Shown here: positions 1 through 8,024 of the stretch, in pieces
Position numbering within the stretch: the first letter of the stretch is position 1
Layout: each line of letters starts with the position of its first letter
Origin: QHVT01 sp036389275
Lineage (GTDB): Bacteria > Acidobacteriota > Thermoanaerobaculia > Gp7-AA8
Reading direction: 5' to 3'
DNA: 64,000 bases
NCBI GenBank assembly: GCA_036389275.1
Contig: DASVQE010000033.1
Coordinates: 1 to 64,000 of the forward strand
Notes under the pieces: model-generated
The model's database searches: none
The model's input: the letters and a program-made list of their open reading frames with translations, nothing else
What the model was told of the DNA's origin: nothing
Made by a program: the position numbers and the translations under genes

Positions 1-38
1 GGGCCCCCGCCCCCACCCGCCGGAGGCCCCCGGTCGTT

Positions 39-3000
39 TTAGTCCTCGTCGTGCGTGCTCGCGGCCGTCGCCGCGGCACCCCATGTTTCGTTGCCGGGGA
101 TCTGGAAAAAGAACGGCTTCCGCTGGTGCGGATGATTGCCCAGCTCATTGATCGTCATGGCGTCGTAGATGCGGCCGTTGACCATCGTGTAGCGGATCGA
201 CTCGCTGTTGCGCAGGTTCTCGAGCGGATTGGCGTCGAGCACCACCAGGTCGGCGAGCTTCCCCGGCTCGAGCGATCCGATGTCCTTGTCCATGCCGAGG
301 TACTTTGCGCCGGAAAGCGTGGCAGCGCGGATCGACTCGAGCGGCGTCATGCCGCCCTGATTGAACATCCAGAGCTCCCAATGCGCGCCGAGACCTTCGC
401 GCTGCCCGTGCGCGCCGAGCTGCACGCTCACGCCGGCCTGGTTGAGGCGATGCGCGACGCTGGCGTTGTTGAAATGATTGTGCTCGTCCTCCGGCACCAT
501 CGTGCGGCGGCGCGAGCGCGCGTCGATCACGCGCCGCGGCACGAACGACAGCAGCCGCGCGTCCTCCCACACGTTCGTCTTCTGATACCAGTAGTTCTCG
601 CCCCAGTTGCCGCCGTAGCCGACGATCAGCGTCGGCGTGTAGCCGACCCGCGTCTTCGACCAGAGCTGCTCGACGTCGTTGTAGATCTTCGCCACCGGGA
701 TCGAATGCTCGATGCCCGTATGCCCGTCGACGACCATGGTCATGTTGTGCTCGAACAGCGAGCCGCCCTCGGGCACCACCATCATGTTGAGCTGACGCGC
801 CGCCTCGATGATCTGCTGGCGCTGATCGCGGCGCGGCTGGTTGTAACTCTTCACGCTGAACGCGCCGGCGGCCTTCATGCGCCGCAGATGCGAGAGCGCG
901 TCGTCGAGGCTGTTGATCTCCGCCTTGAACGGCGCCTTCGCGCCGTAGAGGATCGTGCCGGTGGAGAAGATGCGCGGGCCGATGATGTCGCCGGCGCGCT
1001 GCAGCTCCGCCGCGGCGAAGATCTCCGCGGTGTCGTTCGACGGATCGTGAATGGTGGTCACGCCGAAGCCGAGCGAGGCGAAGAGAATCCAGTTCTGCTG
1101 CGGGATGATCTGATCGGCGCCCATCGAGCCGTGCCAGTGCACGTCGACGATGCCCGGCATGATCGTCTTGCCGGCGACGTCGATCACTTTCGCGTCAGAC
1201 GGCACGGCCACGTTCGCGCCGATGGCGGCGATGCGGTTGCGGTCGATGACGATGGTGCCGTTCTCGATCACCTCGTCGCCGTGCATGGTGATGATCCGCG
1301 CGCCTGTCAGCGCGAGCTTGCCGCTCGGGACGTCGTACGGCTGCGTGAAGCCGATGTTGAGACCCGTCGCCGCCGCCTCCGGCAATTTCTCCGGCGCGCC
1401 TTCGAGGAAGGCGAAGGCATCCTTCAGATCGCGCGAGAAGAGCTCCGGCCCGAGGGACCAGTAGAGACGCTTCCCGTCGCCGGACCAATGCAGATACTCG
1501 CCGGCGTCGCGCGAGACCTTCGCCGACGGCACGGCGGTCATGCCGGGGCTGATGTCGATGGTCTTGCCGGTGCGGACGAAGGGCATGATGTTGGCGTTGA
1601 ACTTCTCCGTCCAGGCCAGCCACTTCTCGTCGGGCGAGACCGCAAAGTCGGTGGCGAAGGCGGAGATGACGTGCGTCCGCTCGTCGCCGCCGTCGATGTC
1701 GACCGAGCGCAGCGCGCGCTTCCCTTCATCCTCGAACGTGACGAAGAAGACGCGGTCATTCGACGCGCCGAACTGCGGCAGCGCGCCGCGCTTCGACACC
1801 AGCGTGGCCTTGCCGCCCGCCGTTGGGACGACGTAGATGGCCGGGTTCTCGGCCCACACCGCCGGGCGGAGGAAGCCGTCGCTGGTGGTGCGGTAGACGA
1901 TCTTTGTGCCGTCGGGTGAGAAGGCCGGCTCGATGTAGTGGCCCGGCTGCGAGCTCACCACGCGTCCTTCGCCGCCGGTCGCCGGCGCGACGCGCAGCGT
2001 GCCGAACGTCTCGTCGTTCCAGGTCGTGTAGACGATCGACTTGCCGTCGCGCGACCACGACGGGTAGTACTCGTCGTGATCGTTCTGCTTCGTCAGGCGC
2101 CGCGGCGTGCCATTCGGCAGATCGCGCACGTACAGCTTGCCGAGGGCCTGATAGACGACGGCGTTGCCGCGCGGCGAGACTTCCGTCCAGCGCAGCATCT
2201 TCACGTCGTACTGCCGCGGCGCGACTTCGATCGGAAAACGCACCGCCTCGGTGACGCGCCGCGTGCCGGTGACGTGGAACGGGATGTCCGTCACCTGCTT
2301 CGAAGCGACGTCGATGCGGTGGATCCTGCCGCCGGCCCAGAAGACGATCGACTTGTTGTCGGGCGTCCAGGCCATGTTCGGGTAGACGCCGTGGATGGCC
2401 CACGTCTCCTGCATGTCGCGATCGAGCCCGTCGTAGAGCGGCAGCTCGCGGCCCGACTCGAGGTCGCGCACGAAGATGGTCGACTTGTAGCGGACGCGCC
2501 GGATGAAGGCGAGCGACTTGCCGTCGGGCGACGGAGTGGGACGGATCGAGCCGCCCGGTCCGGTGATGTAGCGCTCGACGTCGCCGCTGTCGCGGTCGAG
2601 TCGCTGGATGACGTAGATCTGGCCGTTGGGATCCTTGTTGTACTCGAAGATCTGCCCCGGCGTGACGTCGTCGGAGTAGTAAAGATATTTACCATCGGGC
2701 GAGAAGGCCGGCTCGTTGGTGTCCTTCTGGTCGGTGCGCTTCTTGGTCATCTGCAGCCCTTCGCCGCCGGAGCGGTGATAGAGCCACATCTCGCCGGCGC
2801 CGAGCGAGCGCTCGGCGGTGAAGTGCTTGCGGCCGGCCAGGTACTCGCTGTCGGGCGACCAGGCCGGCTGATTGACGAGGCGGAAAGTCTCCTTCGACAC
2901 CTGCTGCGGCTTCGAGCCGTCGCGGTTCATGATCCAGAGGTTGTCGCCGCCGCTCCGGTCGCTGGTGAAGGCGATCCACTTGCCGTTCGGTGAGTAGCGC

Positions 3001-3461
3001 GGCTGCATGTCCCAAGCGACGCCGCTGGTGAGCGCGCGCGCCTCGCCGCCGCCGATGGGAATCGTGTAGATGTCGCCGAGGAGATCGAAGGCGATCTCTT
3101 TCCCATCGGGACTGACGTCGACGCTCAGCCACGTTCCTTCATCGACGTCGATCGGCACCTCCGACGAAGGTCCGGGCGGGTTGTTGACGTCCCACTTCTT
3201 GTCGTCCTTTTTCTCCGTGGCCGAGTCGGGCGTAGTGGCCGCTTTCGGCACCGGCAGTTGCTGCGCCGGCGGCGGCGCGTCCTTCTGCTGCGACTCCTGC
3301 TTCTGCAGCTCCTGCGAGACCGGGCGCGGCTCCTGTTCCGCCTTCTCCGGCTTCTTCGGATCGGCGCGCTTGTCGGTCGGCGGCGTGGGCGGCGGCGTTT
3401 GGGATGCGAGCGGCAGGGCCAGGGCAAGGGCGGTCAGTAACGCGATGACGCTTCGTCTCAT
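39..3461 (-). CDS. Secreted WD40/TolB-type beta-propeller fused to an amidohydrolase
   Basis: A protein of about 1140 residues. It has an N-terminal signal peptide (MRRSVIALLTALALALPLAS), a Pro/Gln/Lys-rich linker to about residue 100, a PD40/WD40-like propeller with recurrent SPDGK motifs (about 110-690), and a C-terminal amidohydrolase domain (about 720-1120). The HxH metal motif VDVHWHG lies near residue 773. The family hydrolyses C-N bonds (imidazolonepropionase/dipeptidase-like enzymes); the substrate here is unknown, and export to the periplasm or surface is inferred from the signal peptide. The start at 3461 is preceded by GAGGAG four bases upstream. Its ATG overlaps the TGA of queA (ATGA at 3458-3461), so the two are probably co-translated. 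An in-frame ATG ten codons upstream lacks a ribosome site and would spoil the signal peptide. Domain call sure, substrate unsure. Confidence 0.85.
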   Translation of the reverse strand: MRRSVIALLTALALALPLASQTPPPTPPTDKRADPKKPEKAEQEPRPVSQELQKQESQQKDAPPPAQQLPVPKAATTPDSATEKKDDKKWDVNNPPGPSSEVPIDVDEGTWLSVDVSPDGKEIAFDLLGDIYTIPIGGGEARALTSGVAWDMQPRYSPNGKWIAFTSDRSGGDNLWIMNRDGSKPQQVSKETFRLVNQPAWSPDSEYLAGRKHFTAERSLGAGEMWLYHRSGGEGLQMTKKRTDQKDTNEPAFSPDGKYLYYSDDVTPGQIFEYNKDPNGQIYVIQRLDRDSGDVERYITGPGGSIRPTPSPDGKSLAFIRRVRYKSTIFVRDLESGRELPLYDGLDRDMQETWAIHGVYPNMAWTPDNKSIVFWAGGRIHRIDVASKQVTDIPFHVTGTRRVTEAVRFPIEVAPRQYDVKMLRWTEVSPRGNAVVYQALGKLYVRDLPNGTPRRLTKQNDHDEYYPSWSRDGKSIVYTTWNDETFGTLRVAPATGGEGRVVSSQPGHYIEPAFSPDGTKIVYRTTSDGFLRPAVWAENPAIYVVPTAGGKATLVSKRGALPQFGASNDRVFFVTFEDEGKRALRSVDIDGGDERTHVISAFATDFAVSPDEKWLAWTEKFNANIMPFVRTGKTIDISPGMTAVPSAKVSRDAGEYLHWSGDGKRLYWSLGPELFSRDLKDAFAFLEGAPEKLPEAAATGLNIGFTQPYDVPSGKLALTGARIITMHGDEVIENGTIVIDRNRIAAIGANVAVPSDAKVIDVAGKTIMPGIVDVHWHGSMGADQIIPQQNWILFASLGFGVTTIHDPSNDTAEIFAAAELQRAGDIIGPRIFSTGTILYGAKAPFKAEINSLDDALSHLRRMKAAGAFSVKSYNQPRRDQRQQIIEAARQLNMMVVPEGGSLFEHNMTMVVDGHTGIEHSIPVAKIYNDVEQLWSKTRVGYTPTLIVGYGGNWGENYWYQKTNVWEDARLLSFVPRRVIDARSRRRTMVPEDEHNHFNNASVAHRLNQAGVSVQLGAHGQREGLGAHWELWMFNQGGMTPLESIRAATLSGAKYLGMDKDIGSLEPGKLADLVVLDANPLENLRNSESIRYTMVNGRIYDAMTINELGNHPHQRKPFFFQIPGNETWGAAATAASTHDED

Positions 3462-4489
3462 CGATCTCCTCGATTCGTGATGAACATGCAATCGCCGTAG
3501 GAATAGAAAAGGTATTCGTTGCGGATGGCTTCCGCGTAGGCGTGACGGATTGTTTGCATCCCGGCGAAGGCCGAGACGAGCATGAGTAACGTCGATTCGG
3601 GCAGGTGAAAATTCGTGATGAGCTTTTGCACCGCACGAAAATCGAAGCCGGGCGTGATGAAGAGATTCGTCTCGCCCGGTCCGGCGGTGAAGCGTCCGTC
3701 GCCGGCGCGGATCGCGCTCTCGATGGTGCGCACGCTGGTGGTGCCGACGGCGACGATGGGACGCTCTTCGTCGAGGGCGCGATTGAGCGAGGCGGCGGCA
3801 TCGGCGGTGAGCTCGTAGCGCTCCGATTCCATCCGATGGTCACTCACATCGTCGACTTTCACCGGCTTGAACGTGCCGATGCCGACGTGAAGCGTGACGC
3901 GCACGATCTCGATGCCGCGCGCGGCGATCTCGCCCAAGATCGTTCGCGTGAAATGCAAACCGGCCGTCGGCGCGGCGATGGCGCCGCGCTTGTCGGCGTA
4001 GACGGTCTGGTACGACTCCTTGTCGCCTGCGCGCGGCTCGGCGCGCTCGATGTACGGCGGCAGCGGCGGCACGCCGATGCGCTCGATCTCGCCGAGGTCG
4101 CCGCGGAAGCGGATCACGACCGTCCCTTCCGCTTTCTCCAGCACCTCGGCGCTCAGCGCGTCGGTGAAGGTGACGACGTCGCCCGGCTTCACGCGCCGCG
4201 CCGGCTTGCACCACGTCTCCCAAGTCTCCGCGTCGCGCTCGCGCGTGAGCAGGAACTCGATCGGCTGCTGCATCTGCCCTTTCGGGCGTGCGTAGAGGCG
4301 GGCCGGGATGACGCGCGTGTCGTTGAGGACGAGCACGTCGCGCGGGCCGAGGCGCTGCGGCAGCGAGGAGAAAACGTCGTGCTCGATCGCGTCGCCGGCG
4401 AGCACCATCATGCGGGACTTGCCGCGCTCGCGCGGCTCCTGCGCGATGAGGCTCGGCGGCAGGTGATAAGAGAAATCGCTGCGCTTCAT
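3458..4489 (-). CDS. queA: S-adenosylmethionine:tRNA ribosyltransferase-isomerase QueA
   Basis: QueA transfers and isomerises the ribosyl part of S-adenosylmethionine onto preQ1-modified tRNA, making epoxyqueuosine at the wobble base (cytosolic tRNA modification). The 343-residue product has the family's usual length and hallmarks: N-terminal MKRSDFSYHLPPSLIAQEP, DVLVLNDTRVIPARL, APTAGLHFT in the middle, and C-terminal NFHLPESTLLMLVSAFAG. The start at 4489 was chosen because QueA proteins begin with this sequence; the reading frame continues upstream without homology. It is divergent from mogA with 15 bp between start codons, and its last codon overlaps the start of the amidohydrolase gene. 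The rest of the queuosine pathway is not in the window. Confidence 0.96.
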   Translation of the reverse strand: MKRSDFSYHLPPSLIAQEPRERGKSRMMVLAGDAIEHDVFSSLPQRLGPRDVLVLNDTRVIPARLYARPKGQMQQPIEFLLTRERDAETWETWCKPARRVKPGDVVTFTDALSAEVLEKAEGTVVIRFRGDLGEIERIGVPPLPPYIERAEPRAGDKESYQTVYADKRGAIAAPTAGLHFTRTILGEIAARGIEIVRVTLHVGIGTFKPVKVDDVSDHRMESERYELTADAAASLNRALDEERPIVAVGTTSVRTIESAIRAGDGRFTAGPGETNLFITPGFDFRAVQKLITNFHLPESTLLMLVSAFAGMQTIRHAYAEAIRNEYLFYSYGDCMFITNRGDR

Positions 4490-4510
4490 TAGAATCGCGC
4501 GCGCATGATA
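4490..4510. promoter_or_regulatory. Overlapping divergent promoters of queA and mogA
   Basis: On the + strand TAGAAT (4490-4495) ends 9 nt before the mogA ATG. On the - strand TATCAT (4510-4505) ends 15 nt before the queA ATG. The two candidate -10 boxes face away from each other in 15 bp of intergenic DNA plus the first mogA codons, so both genes should have no leader or only a very short one. No convincing -35 box was found. Inference from sequence only. Confidence 0.5.
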
Positions 4511-5002
4511 CGCGCTCGCGTGATCACCTGTTCCGACGCCGCCTCGCGCGGCGAGCGCGAGGATCGTTCCGGCCCGGCGGTGCGCGAGCTGCTGATCGCC
4601 GAGGGCTACGACGTCGACGTGGTGGCCATCGTCCCGGACGACGTCGAGCGCATCGCCACGGCCATCGTCGACGCGGTCAAACACGGCGTGCGTCTGGTGG
4701 TGACGACCGGCGGCACCGGCATCGCGCCGCGCGACGTCACGCCGGAAGCGACGATGCGCGTCTGCGACCGCACCATCCCCGGCTTCGGCGAGCTGATGCG
4801 AGCGACCTCCCTTCAGAAAACGCCGATGGCCGCGCTCTCACGCGCGCAGGCCGCGGTGCGCGGAGAGGCATTGGTCGTGAATCTGCCGGGTAGCGTGAAG
4901 GGCGCGACGGAGAACCTGGCGGCTGTGATGCCGCTGTTCGCACACGCGCTCGAACTACTCGAAGGCAACACGGAACACGGAACACGGAACACGGAACGTT
5001 AG
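4505..5002 (+). CDS. mogA: MogA/MoaB-family molybdopterin adenylyltransferase
   Basis: A 165-residue protein of the MoCF_biosynth fold, which adenylylates molybdopterin during molybdenum-cofactor synthesis. Visible hallmarks are the VVTTGGTGIAPRDVTPEAT loop (about residues 64-83), the PGFGELMR motif and the NLPGSVKG motif near 130. The best start is the ATG at 4505, with TAGAAT 9 nt upstream and no Shine-Dalgarno, which suits a leaderless transcript. The last 12 residues (about GNTEHGTRNTER) are encoded by the left arm of an AACACGG heptamer hairpin, so a repeat has extended or replaced the natural C-terminus. No other cofactor genes are nearby. MogA versus MoaB paralogy cannot be settled by eye. 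Confidence 0.85.
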   Translation: MIRARVITCSDAASRGEREDRSGPAVRELLIAEGYDVDVVAIVPDDVERIATAIVDAVKHGVRLVVTTGGTGIAPRDVTPEATMRVCDRTIPGFGELMRATSLQKTPMAALSRAQAAVRGEALVVNLPGSVKGATENLAAVMPLFAHALELLEGNTEHGTRNTER

Positions 5003-5044
5003 CGGCTCCGGTCGTTCCGTGTTCCGCGTTCCGCGTTCCGTGTT
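4967..5044. repeat. AACACGG heptamer array forming a 32-bp-arm hairpin
   Basis: Four tandem AACACGG units plus AACG (4967-4998) are followed by a 14-nt loop (4999-5012) and the inverted array CGTT plus four CCGYGTT units (5013-5044). The arms differ at two positions. The left arm codes for the C-terminus of MogA and the right arm ends 15 bp before namZ. There is no T-run, so it is not a canonical terminator. It may act as a transcript-end structure or be a repetitive element. Confidence 0.85.
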
Positions 5045-5059
5045 CGCCACAGGAGAACC

Positions 5060-6256
5060 ATGAACGTCTTACCCGGCCTCGAAGTCCTCGTCGATTCCGA
5101 GCCCTGGCGCATCCAGGGCAAGCGCATCGGCCTCGTCACGAATCAGAGCGCGGTCACGAACGATCTGCGGCATGCAGTCAAACTGCTGCACGCCGGGCGC
5201 GGCTGGAAGCTCGAGGCGCTGTTCGGTCCCGAGCACGGCATCTGGGGCGAGGCGCAGGACATGGCCCACGTCGAACACTCCATCGACCCGATGACCGGGC
5301 TGCGGGTCTACTCGCTCTACGGCAAGCACGAGTCCGACCTCGAGCCGCGGCGCGAGGCGCTGCGCGGACTCGACGCGCTGGTCATCGACCTCCAGGACAT
5401 CGGCTCGCGCTACTACACCTTCATCTACACCATGGCCCTCTGCATGCGCGTGGCCGCGCCGCTCGGGGTCCAGGTGATCGTGCTCGACCGCCCCAATCCG
5501 ATCGACGGCGTGCACATCGAAGGCAACATCCGCGAGGAGCAGTACTCGAGCTTCGTCGGCATGTTCCCGCTGCCGACGCGCCACGGCATGACCGCGGGCG
5601 AGCTGGCCCGCTGGTTCAAGCATTACTACGCGACGGTGCACAAGCTCGAGTGCGATCTGGTGGTCGTGCCGATGAAGGGCTGGCGCAGGTCGATGTGGTG
5701 GGGCGACACCGGACTGCCGTGGGTGATCCCGTCGCCGAACATGCCTACGGTCTACACGGCGACGGTCTATCCCGGCATGTGCCTGGTGGAAGGGACGAAC
5801 CTCAGCGAAGGACGCGGCACCACGCATCCGTTCGAGTTCTTCGGCGCGCCGTGGATCAAGGACGCCTTCAAGTTCGCCGACCGCCTCAACAACCTCAATC
5901 TCCCCGGCGTCCGCTTCCGCCCGCACTACTTCATGCCGACGTTTCAGAAGCATGCGAACAAGGTGTGCGGCGGCGTCGAGCTGCACGTGACCAACCGCGC
6001 CACGTTCGAGCCGTATCGCACGGGACTCTGGTGCGTGAAGGTCGCGCGCGACGTGAATCCGGAAGAGTTCAAGTGGCGCACGGAGACGTACGAGTTCGTG
6101 TCCGACCGCCTGGCCATCGACCTCCTGGCCGGCAGCGCCGGCTACCGCGAGCTGGTCGAGCGCGGCGGCAACGTCGACGACTGGGTCGCCGAATGGGAAG
6201 ACGGTTTGCGCGATTTCGCGCGGGCGCGCGATGAGTTTCTTTTGTACCGCGAGTAA
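5060..6256 (+). CDS. DUF1343 / NamZ-type exo-beta-N-acetylmuramidase (cytosolic paralogue)
   Basis: A 398-residue stand-alone DUF1343 protein. Characterised members (NamZ, formerly YbbC, of Bacillus subtilis) release MurNAc from the non-reducing end of peptidoglycan fragments. Family motifs are LFGPEHGIWGE (about 55-65), VIDLQDIGSRYYTF, VLDRPNPIDG, PTRHGMTAGELA, LPWVIPSPNM and LVEGTNLSEGRGTTHPFEFF. There is no signal peptide, so it should act in the cytosol, unlike the second NamZ domain in this window (49541-51730), which is exported. The start ATG at 5060 has AGGAG five bases upstream. It stands alone between two hairpin repeats. Family assignment is firm; the muramidase activity is transferred from the family. 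Confidence 0.85.
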   Translation: MNVLPGLEVLVDSEPWRIQGKRIGLVTNQSAVTNDLRHAVKLLHAGRGWKLEALFGPEHGIWGEAQDMAHVEHSIDPMTGLRVYSLYGKHESDLEPRREALRGLDALVIDLQDIGSRYYTFIYTMALCMRVAAPLGVQVIVLDRPNPIDGVHIEGNIREEQYSSFVGMFPLPTRHGMTAGELARWFKHYYATVHKLECDLVVVPMKGWRRSMWWGDTGLPWVIPSPNMPTVYTATVYPGMCLVEGTNLSEGRGTTHPFEFFGAPWIKDAFKFADRLNNLNLPGVRFRPHYFMPTFQKHANKVCGGVELHVTNRATFEPYRTGLWCVKVARDVNPEEFKWRTETYEFVSDRLAIDLLAGSAGYRELVERGGNVDDWVAEWEDGLRDFARARDEFLLYRE

Positions 6257-6346
6257 GTTCCTCGGAGTTCCTCGGGTTCCTCGGAGTTCCTCGGAGTGGT
6301 GAGCTTCCTCCGAGGAACTCCGAGGAACCGAGGAACTCCGCGGAGC
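6257..6346. repeat. Inverted array of GTTCCTCGGA decamers
   Basis: Four GTTCCTCGGA-type units (6257-6296; the second lacks its last A) face three to four inverted units (6308-6346) across an 11-nt loop, so the transcript can fold into a long hairpin. It sits directly after the namZ-like stop codon and before the DUF4386 gene. A near-identical element lies at 15382-15484. Confidence 0.85.
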
Positions 6347-6369
6347 TCTCTTCCGTATCATTCGTCATC

Positions 6370-7059
6370 ATGACGATGAACACCTACGCGCGAACGATCG
6401 GAGTGCTCTTCCTCCTGTCCATCGTCTGCGGTGCGCTCGGTGAGCTGTACGTCCCGTCGAAGCTGATCGTCTCCGGCGACGCGGCGGCGACGGCGCGCAA
6501 CATCGCCGCATCGGAGACGCTGTTCCGCTTCGGCTTTGCCGCCTACCTCGTCGAGGCGATCTGCGACATCGCCCTGTCGCTCTTCCTCTACTTTCTGCTG
6601 CGGCCCGTGCAGAAGGAGCTCTCGCTGCTCGCGGCGTTCTTCGGCCTCGTCTCGACCGCGGCCTTCGCCACGGCGGAGCTCTTCTACTTCGGCGCGCTCA
6701 ATTTCCTCAGCGGCAAACCGTATCTGAGCTCCTTCTCCCAGGAGCAGTTGCAGGCCCTCGCCTATCTCTCGCTGCGGATGTACACCGTCGGCGGCGCGAT
6801 CTTCATGTCCCTCTACGGCATCGCCATGCTCATCCGCGCCTGGCTGATCTATCGCTCCCGCTACCTGCCGAAGTTCCTCGGCGTGCTCCTGGCCATCGCC
6901 GGCCTCGGCTTCATCGTCAAGAACTTTACTTTCGTCCTCGCCCCCGACTGGTCCTCCGATCTCCTGCTCGCGCCGATGTCGCTGGCCGGGCTCGCGCTCA
7001 CGCTCTGGTTGCTGATCAAAGGAGTATCCGGCGACGGGTCTGTCGCGTCTCATGCTTGA
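6370..7059 (+). CDS. DUF4386 six-helix membrane protein
   Basis: A 229-residue integral membrane protein with about six hydrophobic helices. Its N-terminal MNTYARTIGVLFLLSIVCGALGE pattern and internal SLFLYFLLRPVQKELSLLAA and LNFLSG segments match the DUF4386 family, whose function is unknown. TATCAT at 6356-6361 ends 8 nt before the ATG, suggesting leaderless transcription; a second in-frame ATG lies two codons later. The stop overlaps the next gene's start (TGATG), so the two are probably an operon. Confidence 0.8.
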   Translation: MTMNTYARTIGVLFLLSIVCGALGELYVPSKLIVSGDAAATARNIAASETLFRFGFAAYLVEAICDIALSLFLYFLLRPVQKELSLLAAFFGLVSTAAFATAELFYFGALNFLSGKPYLSSFSQEQLQALAYLSLRMYTVGGAIFMSLYGIAMLIRAWLIYRSRYLPKFLGVLLAIAGLGFIVKNFTFVLAPDWSSDLLLAPMSLAGLALTLWLLIKGVSGDGSVASHA

Positions 7060-7625
7060 TGCGACGCGCGCTCGCGCTGACTCTGCTGCTCGCGCTGACT
7101 CTGCTGCTCGCGGACTGCGCAGCACGGCCGCGCACGATCGCGCTCGTCCCGATCGGAGCGGTGCCGGCGGAGACGCTCGCGTATCTGCGACGTGAACTGC
7201 CCGCGCTCCTCGATGCCGAGGTGCGCGTGGAAGCGCCGATCGCGCTGCCGCGTGCGGCGTATGACCCCGCGCGGCGGCAATACCGCGGCAGCGCGCTGCT
7301 GGCGGCGCTCGCGCAACGACGGATCGCGAATGCCGATCGCGTCGTCGGCGTCATTGACGGCGACGCCTACGCGCCCGGCCTCGCCTTCATCTTCGGACAA
7401 GCCGATCTGCCCGGACGTTTCGCCGTCGTCGCCCTCGGCCGTCTGCGCGGCCGTCCCGAGCGCGCGCTGCGGGTCGCCGTCCACGAGCTCGGCCACTCGT
7501 TCGGCTATCGCCACTGCGAGGAGTTTCAGTGCGTGATGCACCACGCCCGGTCGGCCGGAGAGCTCGACCTGCAGAGCCTCCGCTACTGCCCGCGCGAGCT
7601 CGGCTGGTGGCGCCGATCCGGGTAA
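7059..7625 (+). CDS. Archaemetzincin-like (M54) zinc peptidase, probable lipoprotein
   Basis: A 188-residue protein with an N-terminal hydrophobic signal ending in LLLADC, a possible but atypical lipobox (Asp at -1). A metzincin zinc site HELGHSFGYRHC lies near residues 147-158, followed by CVM, as in archaemetzincins (HExxHxxGxxHC-x4-CxM). The usual last CxxC is reduced to a single Cys (RYCPRELG), so the structural second zinc site may be incomplete. ATG 7059 overlaps the DUF4386 stop codon (TGATG at 7057-7061), which fixes the start. Archaemetzincins are aminopeptidases in the characterised cases; a cell-envelope role is inferred from the signal. Confidence 0.8.
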   Translation: MRRALALTLLLALTLLLADCAARPRTIALVPIGAVPAETLAYLRRELPALLDAEVRVEAPIALPRAAYDPARRQYRGSALLAALAQRRIANADRVVGVIDGDAYAPGLAFIFGQADLPGRFAVVALGRLRGRPERALRVAVHELGHSFGYRHCEEFQCVMHHARSAGELDLQSLRYCPRELGWWRRSG

Positions 7626-7634
7626 CATCGCCTC

Positions 7635-8024
7635 ATGCACGCACTCGCGCTTCTCCTCGCCGCCGCCATTCAGGTCACCAGCGTCACCTGGGCCGACGCG
7701 CCGCCGTCGATGCCGAAGGGAACGAAGATGGCGGTGCTCGAAGGCTCGCCGAAAGCGGCCGGGATGTTCACCGTGCGCCTCAAGATTCCGGCCGGCAGCG
7801 TGATCGCGCCGCACACGCATCCGCGTCCCGAGCGCGTGACCGTGCTCTCCGGACGCATCGCCGTCGGCTTCGGCACGAAAGTTGACAAGACGCACGTCAA
7901 GCGTTTCACCACCGGCGGCTTCTACGTCAATCCGCCCGACGAGCCGCACTATCTATTGATCGAGAAAGAGAGCGTGCTGCAGCTCACGTGCGAAGGGCCG
8001 TGGGTTCTCGAGTATGTGAAGTGA
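7635..8024 (+). CDS. Secreted small cupin-domain protein
   Basis: A 129-residue protein with a short signal peptide (MHALALLLAAAIQVTS) and one cupin barrel. The first cupin motif is seen as PHTHPRPERVTVLSGRIAVGFG and the second as GGFYVNPPDEPHYLL. His residues in both motifs could bind a metal. The substrate is unknown. TAACAT (7623-7628) lies 6 nt before the ATG with no Shine-Dalgarno. The stop codon overlaps the GTG start of the pseudouridine synthase (GTGA). Confidence 0.8.
   Translation: MHALALLLAAAIQVTSVTWADAPPSMPKGTKMAVLEGSPKAAGMFTVRLKIPAGSVIAPHTHPRPERVTVLSGRIAVGFGTKVDKTHVKRFTTGGFYVNPPDEPHYLLIEKESVLQLTCEGPWVLEYVK

Noticed and set aside
51..1919. Long + strand open frame opposite the amidohydrolase (about 620 codons)
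   Set aside because: Arg/His/Val-rich antisense shadow of a high-GC gene, with no domains and no start signals; the opposite strand has clear domains.
3458..4684. Longer queA reading from 4684
   Set aside because: The extra 65 residues overlap the divergent mogA gene and have no QueA homology; the family N-terminus begins at 4489.
4967..5044. Heptamer arrays as a CRISPR array
   Set aside because: Units are 7 nt and contiguous, without spacers, and there are no cas genes.
6257..6346. Decamer array as a CRISPR array or a simple terminator
   Set aside because: No spacers between units and no T-run after the hairpin.
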